Below are positions 37,625-48,820 of a stretch of 64,000 bases of DNA, piece after piece. The notes beneath the pieces were generated by a model. The model was not told the origin of the DNA and ran no database searches. It worked only from the letters and a program-made list of their open reading frames with translations. The position numbers and the translations under genes are program-made. The stretch is taken from positions 13,808,556 through 13,872,555 of the forward strand of contig JAIUCV010000001.1 of assembly GCA_026724425.1 (NCBI GenBank), written 5' to 3'. Each line of letters begins with the position of its first letter. The stretch's first letter is position 1. Source of the stretch: Erythrophleum ivorense. Taxonomy: Eukaryota; Streptophyta; Magnoliopsida; Fabales; Fabaceae.

Positions 37625-40600
37625 GTGGTTAGCCATGCACCTATATCAAATGTTGTTGTAGAGGATGATAAAGGTGAAATTGCTACAGAGGTGAAGAGTG
37701 AAGATAAAAGAATAGGAGAAGAACATGTGGATGCATCAGCTGAAAAGAAGAGAAAAGTGAGTAGTGAAGAAGTTAAAAAACATGTGGATGTTGAAAAGGG
37801 TGAGAAACAAGGAGAAAAACTACAAACACTACCAAGGATAATACTTCCATTACTACTTCCTCAAAGATTTCAAAAGAAGGTGGAAGATAAGTAGTATCAA
37901 AAATCTCTAAAAGTGTTCAAGCAACTTCATATAAATATTTCTTTTTCAGAAGCTTTAGAGTACATGCCTAAGTATGTTAAGTTTTTAAAAGAAATGCTGA
38001 GCAAGAAGTAAAGATTTGGTGAATTTGAAACTGTAGCAATTACTAAAGAGTGCAACAAAATAATCAACCCACGTATTCCAATGAAGTGCAAAGATCTGGG
38101 TAGCTTCTCTGTGCCTTGTAAAATAGGTAATCAATTTCAAGGTAAAGCTTTGTGTGGTCTTGGAGCCAGTGTAAATCTTATGCCATTATCTGTCTTTGAG
38201 AATTTGTAACTCGATGAGGCAAGACTTACTATAGTAACATTGCAATTAGCGGATCGGAGCTTAGCATATCCAAGGGGTATAATTGAAGATGTTTTAGTAA
38301 AGGTTGGTGAGTTCATATATCTGGTTGATTTCATTGTTGTAAACTGTGAAGAAGATAAAGATAATCCATTGATTGTTGGCCGTCCATTCTTAGCTACAGC
38401 TAAAACTCTTATTGATGTACAGAAAGGGCAAATAGTGATGAGATTAGGGAATGAGCAAGTGGTGTTTAACATGGATAAAGCACTGAAATATCCTAGAGAT
38501 ATTGAAGATTGCCTCAGAGTTTCAATGATTGATGATTTAGCTTAAAAACAATTTAATACAATGATAGCTCAAGATCTTATTGAAGCATTATTAATGGGAG
38601 TGAAGTATGAGAAGACTGAGCTAGTTATGAAGTAGCCCAAGTATTTAATTTTTCAACCACTCAGGTTAAAAAGCATTGGCAAGTGGAATCTTTAGATTTG
38701 GCTTCCTGTTTAGTTCCATCTCTTAAGCCTTCAATTGAGCAAGCACCAGTTTTGGAGTTCAAACCTCTCCCTAAGCATCTGAAATATGCATATTAAGGGG
38801 ATTCAGAGACACTTCCTGTCATCATTTCTACATCATTGGATTCTTATCAAGAATAAAGACTAATTGAAGTACTAAAGAGTTATAAAAAGGCTTTAAGTTG
38901 GACAATTATAGATATCAAAAGGATAAGCCCTTCCATTGTGATGCATAAAATTTTATTGGAGGAAGATCATAAACCATCTGTAGAGAATCAGAGGAGGCTT
39001 AACCTGATGATGAAGGAAGTTGTTAAGAAAGAAATCATCAAGTGGCTTGATGCCGGAATCATTTATCCAATTTCAGATATTGCGTGGGTTAGTCTGGTAT
39101 AGTGCGTCCTTAATAAAGGGGGAATGACAGTTGTGGTGAATGAAAAAGAAGAATTGATTTCCACAAGAACTGTCACTGGATGGCGAGTATGCATGGACTA
39201 TCAGAAATTAAACACAGCCACTCAAAAAGATCATTTTCATTTCCCATTCATTGACCAAATGCTCGATAGGCTAGCGGGGAAGGAATTTTTTATTTTTTGG
39301 ATGGTTATTTAGGATATAACCAAATTTCTATAGCACCAGAAGACTAAGAGAAAACAACTTTTACCTGTCCTTATGGCACTTTTGCTTTTAGGAGAATGCC
39401 ATTTGGGCTATGTAACACACCAGCAACCTTTCAAAGGTGCATGACATCAATTTTTTCTGATTTCATTAAAGATATCATGGAGATCTTTATGAATAATTTT
39501 TCTATCTTTGGTGATTCATTTGAAGTTTGTTTGAAGAATCTCTCTAAGGTGCTTAAAAAGTGTGAGGAGACTGATTTAGTTTTGAATTAGGAAAAATGTC
39601 ATTTCATGGTGAAGGAGGGAATAGTATTAAGACACAAGGTATCTAAGGAGGGTTTAGAAGTAGATCGGGCTAAGACATCACTAATTGAGAAATTGCCACC
39701 TCCTACCAGTGTCAAAAAAATCATAAGTTTTCTTGGACATATGGATTTCTATAGAAGATTCATCAAGGATTTTTCAAAAATTTGAAGCCCTTGTGTAAGC
39801 TATTAGAAAAGGATACTAAGTGCCTTTTTGATTATGATTGTTTAAAAAGTTTTGAAGAGTTGAAACAGAAGCTAGTAACTGCACTTGTGATAGTTGCTCC
39901 AGATTGGTCATTGCCTTTTGAGATCATGTGTGATGCAAGTGATTATGCAGTAGGAGCTGTTCTTGGACAGAGACAAGATCAAGTTTTTCATCCTATCTAC
40001 CATGCCAGCAGGACATTAACAGATGCTCAGGTAAATTATTCCACTACTGAGAAAGAAATGTTAGCTATTGTCTTTACTTTTGAGAAGTTTAAAGTTTATC
40101 TATTGGGAGTTAGAGTTGTAGTACACACTGATCATGCTGCTATTAAATATTTGTTGAGTAAGAAAGAGTCCAAACCTAGACTGATTAGATGGGTTTTATT
40201 ACTTCAAGAGTTTGATTTGCATATAGTGGATAGGAAAGGAAGTGAAAACCTAGTGGCTGATCATCTTTCTAGGTTGGATCATGAGCATGTTAGTGAAAAT
40301 AAGCTTATGAATGATGCTTTTCCTAATGAATGCATTATGGTTGCTAATTTGCTGAATGTACCTTGGTATACTAATATAGCAAATTATATTATTTATGAAG
40401 TTTTACCTCCTGAATTAAACTATTATCAAAAGAAGAAATTCTTAAGTGAGGTCAAGCTTTACATTTGGGATAAGCCTTATTTGTTCAAAAGATGTGTAGA
40501 TGGAGTTCTTAGGAAGTGTGTTCCGGAGATTAAACAACATGATATTTTGCTTGCATGTCATGCATCACCATTTAGGGGACATTTTAGTGGTCAGAAAACT

Positions 40601-41539
40601 GCTTTTAAAGTATTGCAATCTAGTTTTTATTAGCCTACATTGTTTAAGGATTCTCATTTTTTTGTTTCTCACTGTTATGCTTGTCAAAGATCCGGTAATA
40701 TTTCTAAAAGACATGAACTTCCTCAAACCAGTATCTTTGAAGTAAAGTTGTTTGATTTATGGGGAATTGATTTTATGGGTCCCTTTGTTTCTTCTAAAGG
40801 CCAACAATATACCTTAGTGGCTGTTGAGTATGTGAGTAAGTGGGTTAACGCGATAGCTTGCCAATATAATGATGCTCAAACAGTGGTGCAATTTGTAAAG
40901 AAAAACATTTTTTCTCATTTTGGCACCCTTAAATCTATTATTAGTGATGGTGGAACTCATTTTAATAACCGCTTGTTTAAATCTTTGCTAGAAAAATATG
41001 GAGTTCACCACAAAATGGCTTTAGCTTACCATCCTCAAACCAACAGCCTCTGTGAAGTGTTTAATAGGGAGATCAAAAGAATTTTGAAAAAAATAGTGAG
41101 TGTTAATGGGAAAGATTAGTCTGATAAGCTAGATGAAACTTTATAGGCATATAGGACAGCTTACAAAACACCAATTGGTATGTCTCCATATCAATTAGTG
41201 TTTGGTAAAGCTTGTCATTTACCTTTGGAACTTGAGTATAAAGCTTTTTGGGCCATAAAGAAGTTGAATTTGGATTATAAAGATGCTAGTGAGAAAAGGT
41301 TGTTGGACCTTAATGAACTTTATAAATTTAAGTTACAAGCTTATGAGAGTTCTAGGTTATATGAGAAAAAGACAAAGATTTTACATGATAGGAAGATTTT
41401 AAAAAGGGATTTGATACCTTGTGATCTAGTGTTATTATATAATTCTCATTTGAGGTTGTTCCCAGGAAAGCTTAAATCAAGATGGTTTGGTCATTTTAAG
41501 GTTGTCTCTACCACTACCTTTGGTGTCATTGAAATTTAA
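37625..41539 (+). pseudogene. Athila-type pol (protease, reverse transcriptase, RNase H, integrase)
   Basis: Protease at about 38046-38500: ALCGLGASVNLMPL, where the family has ALCDLGAS, so the catalytic Asp is Gly (38156-38158), then LADRSLAYPRGIIEDVLV and IVGRPFLATAKTLIDVQKG. Reverse transcriptase at about 38900-39600 has RVCMDYQKLN and MPFGLCNTPATFQRCM; the catalytic FMDD box reads FMNN (39489-39497). RNase H at 39930-40290 includes CDASDYAVGAVLGQ and VHTDHAAIKYLLS. Integrase has a zinc finger (HASPFRGHF...CYACQRSGNI, split by a TAG at 40631 where Trp is expected), core WGIDFMGPF, ISDGGTHFNN and EVFNREIK, and a C-terminal region to 41539. Asp-to-Asn and Trp-to-stop changes show it is dead; it would make DNA copies and integrate them if intact. 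Confidence 0.92.
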
Positions 41540-44500
41540 GATAAGAAAAGTGGGGAAACTTTTAAGGTAAATGGCCAACGTTTGAAACATTACCTTGGTG
41601 GACCAGTGGACAGGATGAAAGCAAATGTGCAGCTCTAAGATTTTTCATAAAAGAGTCAAGATAGTCCAGCTAAAGACTTTAAACTTAGCGCTTTTGGGAG
41701 GCAACCCAAGTGTTCCTTGCTTTGTTCATTTCTTGCATTATATAGTTTGTTGTAGGTTTAATTGCTTGTTTTTATTTTGTAGATGGAGCAAATCTTCCTC
41801 CCAACAAATCTTTTGGTTGATAAGCATGAGGATGGATTGATGTAATAGGCAACAATCTCATAAAAAGGGAGAGTATTTCTTAACCTATTTGATTTACTTA
41901 ATGATGATGTTGAAGTTTGAAGTTTGTTGGTGATGAATTGTTTTCTTCGTATGTTATGAAGGAAAATGTTGGTTTATTTATGGGGAGTTGAATTGAGTAA
42001 GGTTTAGTTATGACTTGTTCAGATTTTATGAAACTTGAAAGAAAATTTGAATCAATTGCTGATATCTGGTTCTCTCATGGTTAGCGATAGCATCCCTGTT
42101 TTTAGCGATCGCTAATCTCTGAAGTCGATTCCCCTATTTTTTCTCGAAGTGCTTAATGCGGTAGCATCTTTTTGGGAACGCAATAGCATATTTTAAGTTT
42201 AGTTGGGTTAGTTATCGCAACCTCAGTTTTAGTAGTAGCTAAAAATGCTATAGACTCCTTTCCATATGTTTTCCCGAATAGCATGATGCGATGGCTTTTT
42301 ATTGAGCATGTGGCTACAACTTTTCTTGTTTAATTTTTGCTTTAAAAATAAATTAATTAAATAAAAAATATAATAATATATACTAATAAAAAAATAAAAA
42401 AAATTCCAAAAAAAAAAATTAATTTAATAAAAAAATTAATTTTTTTTTAAAAAAATTGGCTTCTGCACACTACACTTAGGTTTCCCCTTTCACTTTTCAT
42501 TTTTGCCGTCAAACACGCACCCAGCCCCAGTCTCAACCCTTCCCCCACCATTCCTCATCTTCACCGTCACTCCTCCCCCGCCATTGCTCCTCCTCATCAT
42601 CACATCATCTCATTTCTTGTCACCGTCAAACAATTTATTCCACCTCTCTGTTCTAGCCAGAAATTGCTCGTGTTACCGTCTCTCCCACCTTCACCCTCTT
42701 AGGTTATCATCTGTCCTGAACTCTCACTGTGCTCCACCTGATGCCACTGTATCCTTCCCAAACTTCCCCTTCAACTAAACCACCCTCAAGCTATATACCC
42801 AATCTTCAGCCATTAATCTAAACTCTGGCTTTACAGTGATTCAGTCCTCATTCATTTTCTCAGCCTGGTAGCTTATCTACCGTACTCTATTTGGTTGAGT
42901 TCAAGAATTTTTGTGGGGCAAGATTTCATTGTGTTGTGCTTACTCCTTTCTCCTCAACCTGTAAGCTCCCTGATGCCCTGTTCTTAGTTTTGGTTTTAGT
43001 TTAACTTTTGGTTTTCTGAAATAAATTATTGGTTGTAGCTGGCTCAGGTGTTATCTTTAGAGAATTTTGAGCTTGCTTGAGTAAAATATTTTTTTTTTTT
43101 GCTAAGAATAGCACTGTAATCGTGTTGTTTAGTTGTGAATTATTAAAGCTATGAATAAGCAAGGAGTACTCTTGGATCTTTAAATTCTATAATTGCCATT
43201 TTAGGTTGAATTGTTGCTATGTTATAGCTTAATTGTGTCTATATGAGGACAATGAAACATAGTTTTTTTGGTTTGTTCATTGGCTAGCTTGATTTTGGCT
43301 TTGGTTGCTGTTCATATCTATTATTTGGTTGCAAGGTCTACTCAATGCTTACCGTAGAGGTTTGCTTGTTGGTTTTAAAGTTTATTTGGTTTGGTTTGAA
43401 TCATCTATTTTGTTCTCTTACCTTTGGTTTGGTTTAGTTTGGTCTGAGAATTCTGGTTAGGACTTGGGAAATTCTTGAGTAAAGTGGGATTGTTTCAAGG
43501 ATTCTTTCATTTTCTCTTTCCCATTTGTGCCGCATGCTCTACTCTTAATTTTTCAACTTACCTCTCCCCCAAAACTCTACCATTATAAAATTACTCTCTC
43601 ACATTCATGAGTTGTTGCTAGTTTGTTGCTTTATATATGGTAGCTTAGCTTTGCATCTCAATTTCTGAATTTTTGAGTGTTTCTTCTGCCTCGTATTCTC
43701 TGTCCTGCGTATGCAGTCATTTTGATTTTTCTACTAGTAGTAACCCGCATTCTCTATTTTTCTTGTTCAGCAACTATGCAAGGTACAGCTTGTTACTTTG
43801 ACCTCTTTTGCTGCTAGGTTTCTATGGTTTGTAATTTAAGTGTGTTTTGTTCATGAACTGAACTGTAGATGGAATTAAATGGTGATTTAGTATTCAATTT
43901 AGGCACTGTTGAGCATGCTGGGGGCTGTTATTGTTAAGTGGAAGGCCATTTGTTTGTGATTAATTGCTATGACACACTAAAGCTATGAGTATGAGGGGAT
44001 TAATCTTAAAACCAATGGATATTCAAATTGGTCAATTTTATTTGTTGGGGCATTTTTATTAGTTGTACTGGCTATTGAAATTTGTTGCAGATTAAGATTT
44101 GTATGTGCCAGTTTTGTGTTGATGGCTGTTTATGGAGCTTCAGATTTTGTTGTATAGGGATCTTTTTGTTTATTGGAACTGATGTAAGATAGATACTTTT
44201 CCTGATTTGTTTTTAAATCAGTGGGCATAATTTGACGTTAAAAGTTTGACTGTGGGTTGTATGTTGCTCAAATACTTCAAGCTCTTTAATTTTTGCATAT
44301 TTTTTATTAACATTGATGCAAAAGTTTGGTCTTGTTTAGTTTAATTAAGCGCCCATTTCTATGAGTTTTCTGTTAGGGATACTCTGTTTTCATTGATATT
44401 AGCCTTCAATTTACCATGCTTGCTGTAATTGATGTCTGAGTCCCTCTGTTTCATTTGCTCTATTATTCCTATATTAATGAGCATGATAATTTTGAACTTA

Positions 44501-44692
44501 CGTTTTTACATGCATCTAACTACGATGTTCTTTCACCATTTGCTGGCTATGTGTGCTGAATTTTTGGTTTTCATGTATTTTGCAATGTAGTCTTGAATAA
44601 TCAATGAAAGGAAAGTGAGATTTTTGTATAGGTTGTTGAAAAAGCTTCAAATTTTTTATAAATGTTCTTAAATCTGATTTTCACTTGCAGCC
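41540..44692 (+). other. Athila spacer between integrase and env-like ORF
   Basis: No domain is recognised. 42070-42300 contains several GCGAT, AGCGATAGC and GCGATGGC runs related to the LTR's GATGCGATCGC unit. 42340-42450 is nearly pure A/T. 42480-42780 is C/T-rich and open for 91 codons (Pro/Ser/Leu-rich), probably by composition. 42800-44690 looks intron-like (T-rich), ending in TTTTCACTTGCAG just before the env-like ATG, consistent with expression of that ORF from a spliced transcript. Confidence 0.55.
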
Positions 44693-46043
44693 ATGCATCC
44701 AAAAAGATCAATCACTAAGAAAGATGGGGAAATTGCTATTTCAAAACAATGACAAATGCCATCTAGAGTTTCAAAATCTCAGAGCAAACCTATTGCATTT
44801 AAGACTTCTTCAAAAGTTAAGTCTGTTGATCCTAAGGTTTCGAGGAAGAAGCAAGTTAAGAAATCTATCACTACTAAGAAAGAAAAGGCAACTTCTACTT
44901 TCAAACAGCAAAGGGTTATCCATTCTGAGAGTGACGAAGAAATAGATATTCCCACTGCATCATATGATCCCAAAGTTTTTCTAAATCATGATGCTACAGA
45001 TTGGTTTACTAATCAAATTTCTGGCAAGAAGTTTTTCCAAGATCGGTTCTATACCTTATCCCTATTGGATATGCCATATTCAAAGTTTCATTAGCGCCAA
45101 TGGGATCAGTTCTTTGAGAGGCCTGACAATGCTATATGTCTTATTGTTCAAAGTTTTATGCAAATGCTAAATAGGTTGAGGACAATTTGTATTGGATAAT
45201 GAAGAAAAGAGTTCTCATAGATGAAGATGTGATCCAAAAGCATTATGCGCTTCCTTCTGTGGAGAAATGTGCTTATTAAGAAATGATGAAAGATTTAACA
45301 AAAGTGGATTACAATCAAGTGGCAAGAAAGTTGACCACAAGAGGCCAAAGGAAATGGAATCGTGGATTGAAATACCATGAGCTACATAAGGAAGCAAAAT
45401 TTTGGGTTACTTTCATTTCACGTAATGTCTTACCAAGCTCCTATAACACAGTTATCACTCGAAGTAGGGCGTTGTTGGTGTATTGTATCATGGAAGATTT
45501 AGATATTGATTTACCTCCTCTTATTCTCAAGGGCTTAAAGTCTATTTATTCATCTATGAAGAAGTCCCTACCCTTCCCTTTCATGATTTCATGCATTATC
45601 ACTAACAAGATTGTTAGGATTTTTACTGATCAAGAGGAACAATTGTATCCCATTGATGGTGTCACTTATCAATCATTGAAGGCAGAAGAAGAAGATTTCT
45701 TAAGGGAGGATGAAGAGCATGATGATCATCTAGCAGAACTTGTAGTGTATGAACAAGAAGCTATCCAAGAGCAACTTGAGATTTCATTGGAGACCACTTC
45801 ACAGGACAGGATGATTCAACTCTTGCAAGACAATATTGTGCAGCAAGGCCTCATTCTAAAAAATAATAATAATAAGAACAACTTAAGCAGCAATGTGAGA
45901 ATATGACACAGAAGATTGATTTGATACTTCTATTTCGTGATGAGCTGACATCTCAAATGGCACGAGTTATTGATCTTTTGCAGCCTCAACAGCAGCTTGG
46001 GGTGCACTCAAGGCAACCAGAGGGTTTGGAATTGGATGCATAG
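44693..46043 (+). pseudogene. Athila third ORF (env-like, putative plant transposon protein domain)
   Basis: Starts at ATG 44693 just after an AG acceptor. A basic Lys/Ser-rich N-terminus (TGA at 44750 in phase) leads to FLNHDATDWFTNQISGKKFF, LDMPYSKFH (TAG at 45092), a frameshifted piece near 45100-45250, then WNRGLKYHELHKEAKFWVTF (about 45358-45417) with SRALLVYCIMEDLDIDLPPL (45463-45522), followed by an acidic Glu/Gln-rich tail to the TAG at 46041. The block with KFWVTFISRNVLPSSYNT is the hallmark of the domain found in the Athila post-integrase ORF, sometimes called env-like. I see no hydrophobic fusion or transmembrane segment, so an envelope role is not supported here. It is broken by at least two stops and one frameshift. 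Confidence 0.78.
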
Positions 46044-47365
46044 TGGACAGATGCTAGTGTAAGCGTGATTGATAGTGCACAGGAGTACTCCTCAGCTAGG
46101 GAGGAGTGATTATCATTATGATGACTATTTTGTGTAGGAGAATTTGACTCTGTCTCTTGTCTTGTTTTTGTTATTTACTTAGTTAATTAGTAGTTAGATA
46201 CTTGTATTTATGCTTCATTCCTTTATTTTCTTTAGCTTAGTGGATGACTGTTTAGGAATTCTTATTGTCCTGATTGACACATGACAGATCTATGCTTACC
46301 TATCTCTTTTGGCTTCTATATATACAGATGGCAGGTTCTGATGCATAATTGCTTCTCTCCTTCTCTCTTTTCTTTCTTCTCCGTACTTTTAAGGAAGTCT
46401 CAGTATCTCATCTCTTCTGCCTCCTTTACTCATTGTCATATTTATTCATATTGAGGACAATGTGTGATTTAAGTGTGGGGGAAAGGTGTTTACTAAAGTT
46501 GATTTTTGTGTATATATATATAAAAGAAAGAATGAAGATTTATGAGAAAACAATAGAATGGCTACAGCGTTTTTAAGGATTTAATTGAGTTTAATTTCCC
46601 TCTTATTTGTTTATGGCAATTTTTGTGACAAGTAGTTAAAACTTGTGTGATTTAATTATAGTGAGCATTTTGATTTGAAGTGATCGAATTAGTTAAGTTT
46701 TAATATAATTTGATTACGGTCTTGCTCATGAATTTTTAAAATGGGATTGGAATTGTTGATTAAAAGAGAGATATTCCTTCTCTATTCCTTCTCTAAATAT
46801 ATATATATATATATATAGTGTGTATATCTATAATAATTATGATAGAGATTCTACTCCTCTAGTGGAAGCTACCTAGTAACCGGGGACTTTCATCACCAAT
46901 GTTAGCACTCACATAAAACAGTAGGGGAACCTATAAGTATGGAAAGCTCCTTGACTGTGTCAACTTTGTCTGAGTAACTGGGTGGCTTCATTACAAATGT
47001 TGCCATTCGCGTAAAAAGGACTTAGGAGACAAGGAAGGGAAGAAAATTTATTAAAAAAAAAAGAGAAAGAAAAAGAAGAAAATGATACTTGTGGAAAGCA
47101 ATAAAAGAAGTTGATGATCTCTTCTAGTTTAGAATTTCAATTTTCATTTTATGAGTGCATGGGTTGGCCTTGCAAATTGTATTTGAAATGTGTAAATTGC
47201 AAAGTTAAGTCACGTTTGTTTAGCTTCTTAGTTACACAAAGTTGCTAGATTCAAGTTTGGGGGAACCTAAGCTAGAATTAAATGTTCTAAGATATTGTGT
47301 TGTTTTATTATTTGTTTTGAAAGTATGGATAAGTGAGTTTTGCTTGAGGACAAGCAATTGTTTAA
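46044..47365 (+). other. Athila 3' untranslated region with repeated polypurine-like tracts
   Basis: Non-coding. TTTAAGTGTGGGGGA-like tracts occur at about 46470-46486 and, more loosely, 47250-47263, ahead of the true one at the LTR border. 46874-47016 has two related stretches about 99 bp apart, each with AGTAAC(C/T)GGG and a CAATGTT- or AAATGTT-containing half. (AT)n at 46797-46817. Confidence 0.7.
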
Positions 47366-47376
47366 GTGTGGGGGAG
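47366..47376 (+). other. Polypurine tract of the Athila-type element
   Basis: GTGTGGGGGAG abuts the 3' LTR start TGATGACTCC; in the family it primes plus-strand DNA synthesis. Confidence 0.8.
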
Positions 47377-48670
47377 TGATGACTCCTAATATTTTGTATT
47401 ACTTATAGTCAATTTAATTGAATTTGGGAGTCATCCATTAAATTTTTAATGGGATTTATTCACTATTTTTAAGTAATTTATGGAATTGAAAGTGAAAGAG
47501 AGAAATGAAATTAATTGTAATTAATTATGATTGAGTAAATGTTGCATTAATGGAAAATATTTCTTCTTTCAGATGTATTATCTATGAGGATTTAGAAGCC
47601 ATTATATTGTTCTTAAGCTTTAGGAAAAGATGCGATCGCATTATTTGAAGATGCGATCGCATTATCTGAAGATGCGACCGCAAAAATCGGCGTTAAAACT
47701 CTACATTTTGATTAATGAGGATAGAAAAGTGAGATGCAGCTAGGTTTTCGGGAGTCTGCGACAGAGAAGGCTTCTAAGCATTCCAAGAGGTGATTTTCAG
47801 AGGTCTTGTGGTTCATTGAGCTTATAGGAGTGAAGGAAGAAAAAGAATCAAAGGAGGAGCTCAAATTTCTACATATCTCTCATTCTTTTGTTTTCTTTCT
47901 CTTCCTTTCTTCATCTTCTCTATGTATTTAATTAGGATTCAATGTTAGATTCAGCTATGTATAGCTAAAATTTTCTTTACCTAGAGCACTATGAACTTGA
48001 TGTGAACTAGATCTTTATTTTTCTTGTTGATTGTAATGATGGGAGCTTTATGTATTCTTCTCTGTGCTTAATGCTTACTTAAGGATTGGCCACCTCTTGG
48101 ATTTGATTTGGGTAATTGGAATTTATCTTGAAAAAGGAGTTCTAATTGGACCTAAAAGTTGGATAGATTAAGTTTAGATTCATCTAATTTGTGATTAGGA
48201 TAAAAATATACCTAATTGCCTTAATTGGTTTGTAGAGGGTTATAGTATTTAATGCACTCTAACCTAATTCTAAGGACACTTAGATTTTAGGGAAGAGTTA
48301 GGCTATAATTATATCGACGGACAGTTATAGCTTATGAATCTTTTAACCCACAAGGCAATAATTAATTGCAATTTGACAAATAATTAAGTTCTAGTAAGCA
48401 TAAAGGGAATAGTGACTCTAGGTAACTTCAAAACCTTGGATTTTTGTCTAAATTTTCTTTACCAACCAAGTTTTCTTTAAATTGCTTTGTTCTAAAATTA
48501 GTTCTAAGTTCGTGACTTACTTAATTGGTCACTTAACGTGGATGAAAGTAGATTGTGCATTGCCTAATTGCATTTAAGTCATTCTTCGTGGGAACGATTC
48601 TCGTACTTATCATTGAACTAATTGATCCGACTCGTACACTTGCGGCAATACATATAATTTTTCATAGTCA
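47377..48670 (+). repeat. 3' LTR of the Athila-type element
   Basis: 1294 bp, starting TGATGACTCCTAATATT and ending ATAGTCA (canonical CA). It is 21 bp longer than the 5' LTR; the difference equals one extra GATGCGATCGCATTATCTGAA unit at about 47630-47690. The target copy TGAGA follows. Confidence 0.92.
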
Positions 48671-48820
48671 TGAGACAAGGCCAAAAGTCTCATGTATGGA
48701 TGAGGCCAAGTCTCAAGAATGGGGTGAAACAAAACCAAAATCCTTAGAGCTTGTTCTTGCCTTTGATATGACGTTATAGCATGGAAATGTTGAAATGAAT
48801 GCTTTATGTTTGTTAATGGT

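Larger units (their letters stand above)
34704..48670 (+). mobile_element. Athila-type Ty3-gypsy LTR retrotransposon, complete but inactive
   Basis: Two LTRs (34704-35976 and 47377-48670) flank 11.4 kb of interior. The target duplication is TGAGA (34699-34703 and 48671-48675). The order is LTR, primer-binding site, gag, protease, reverse transcriptase, RNase H, integrase, long spacer, env-like ORF, polypurine tract, LTR. Lack of a chromodomain, the tRNA-Asp-like primer site and the third ORF after integrase fit the Athila lineage. It inserted into the CCAAAAGTC minisatellite of LTR copy B. All ORFs carry stops and frameshifts, and the LTRs differ at many sites, so it is old. Confidence 0.92.

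Noticed and set aside
42503..42778. 91-codon Pro/Ser-rich ORF
   Set aside because: Lies in a C/T-rich part of the Athila spacer with no start context, domain or conserved partner.
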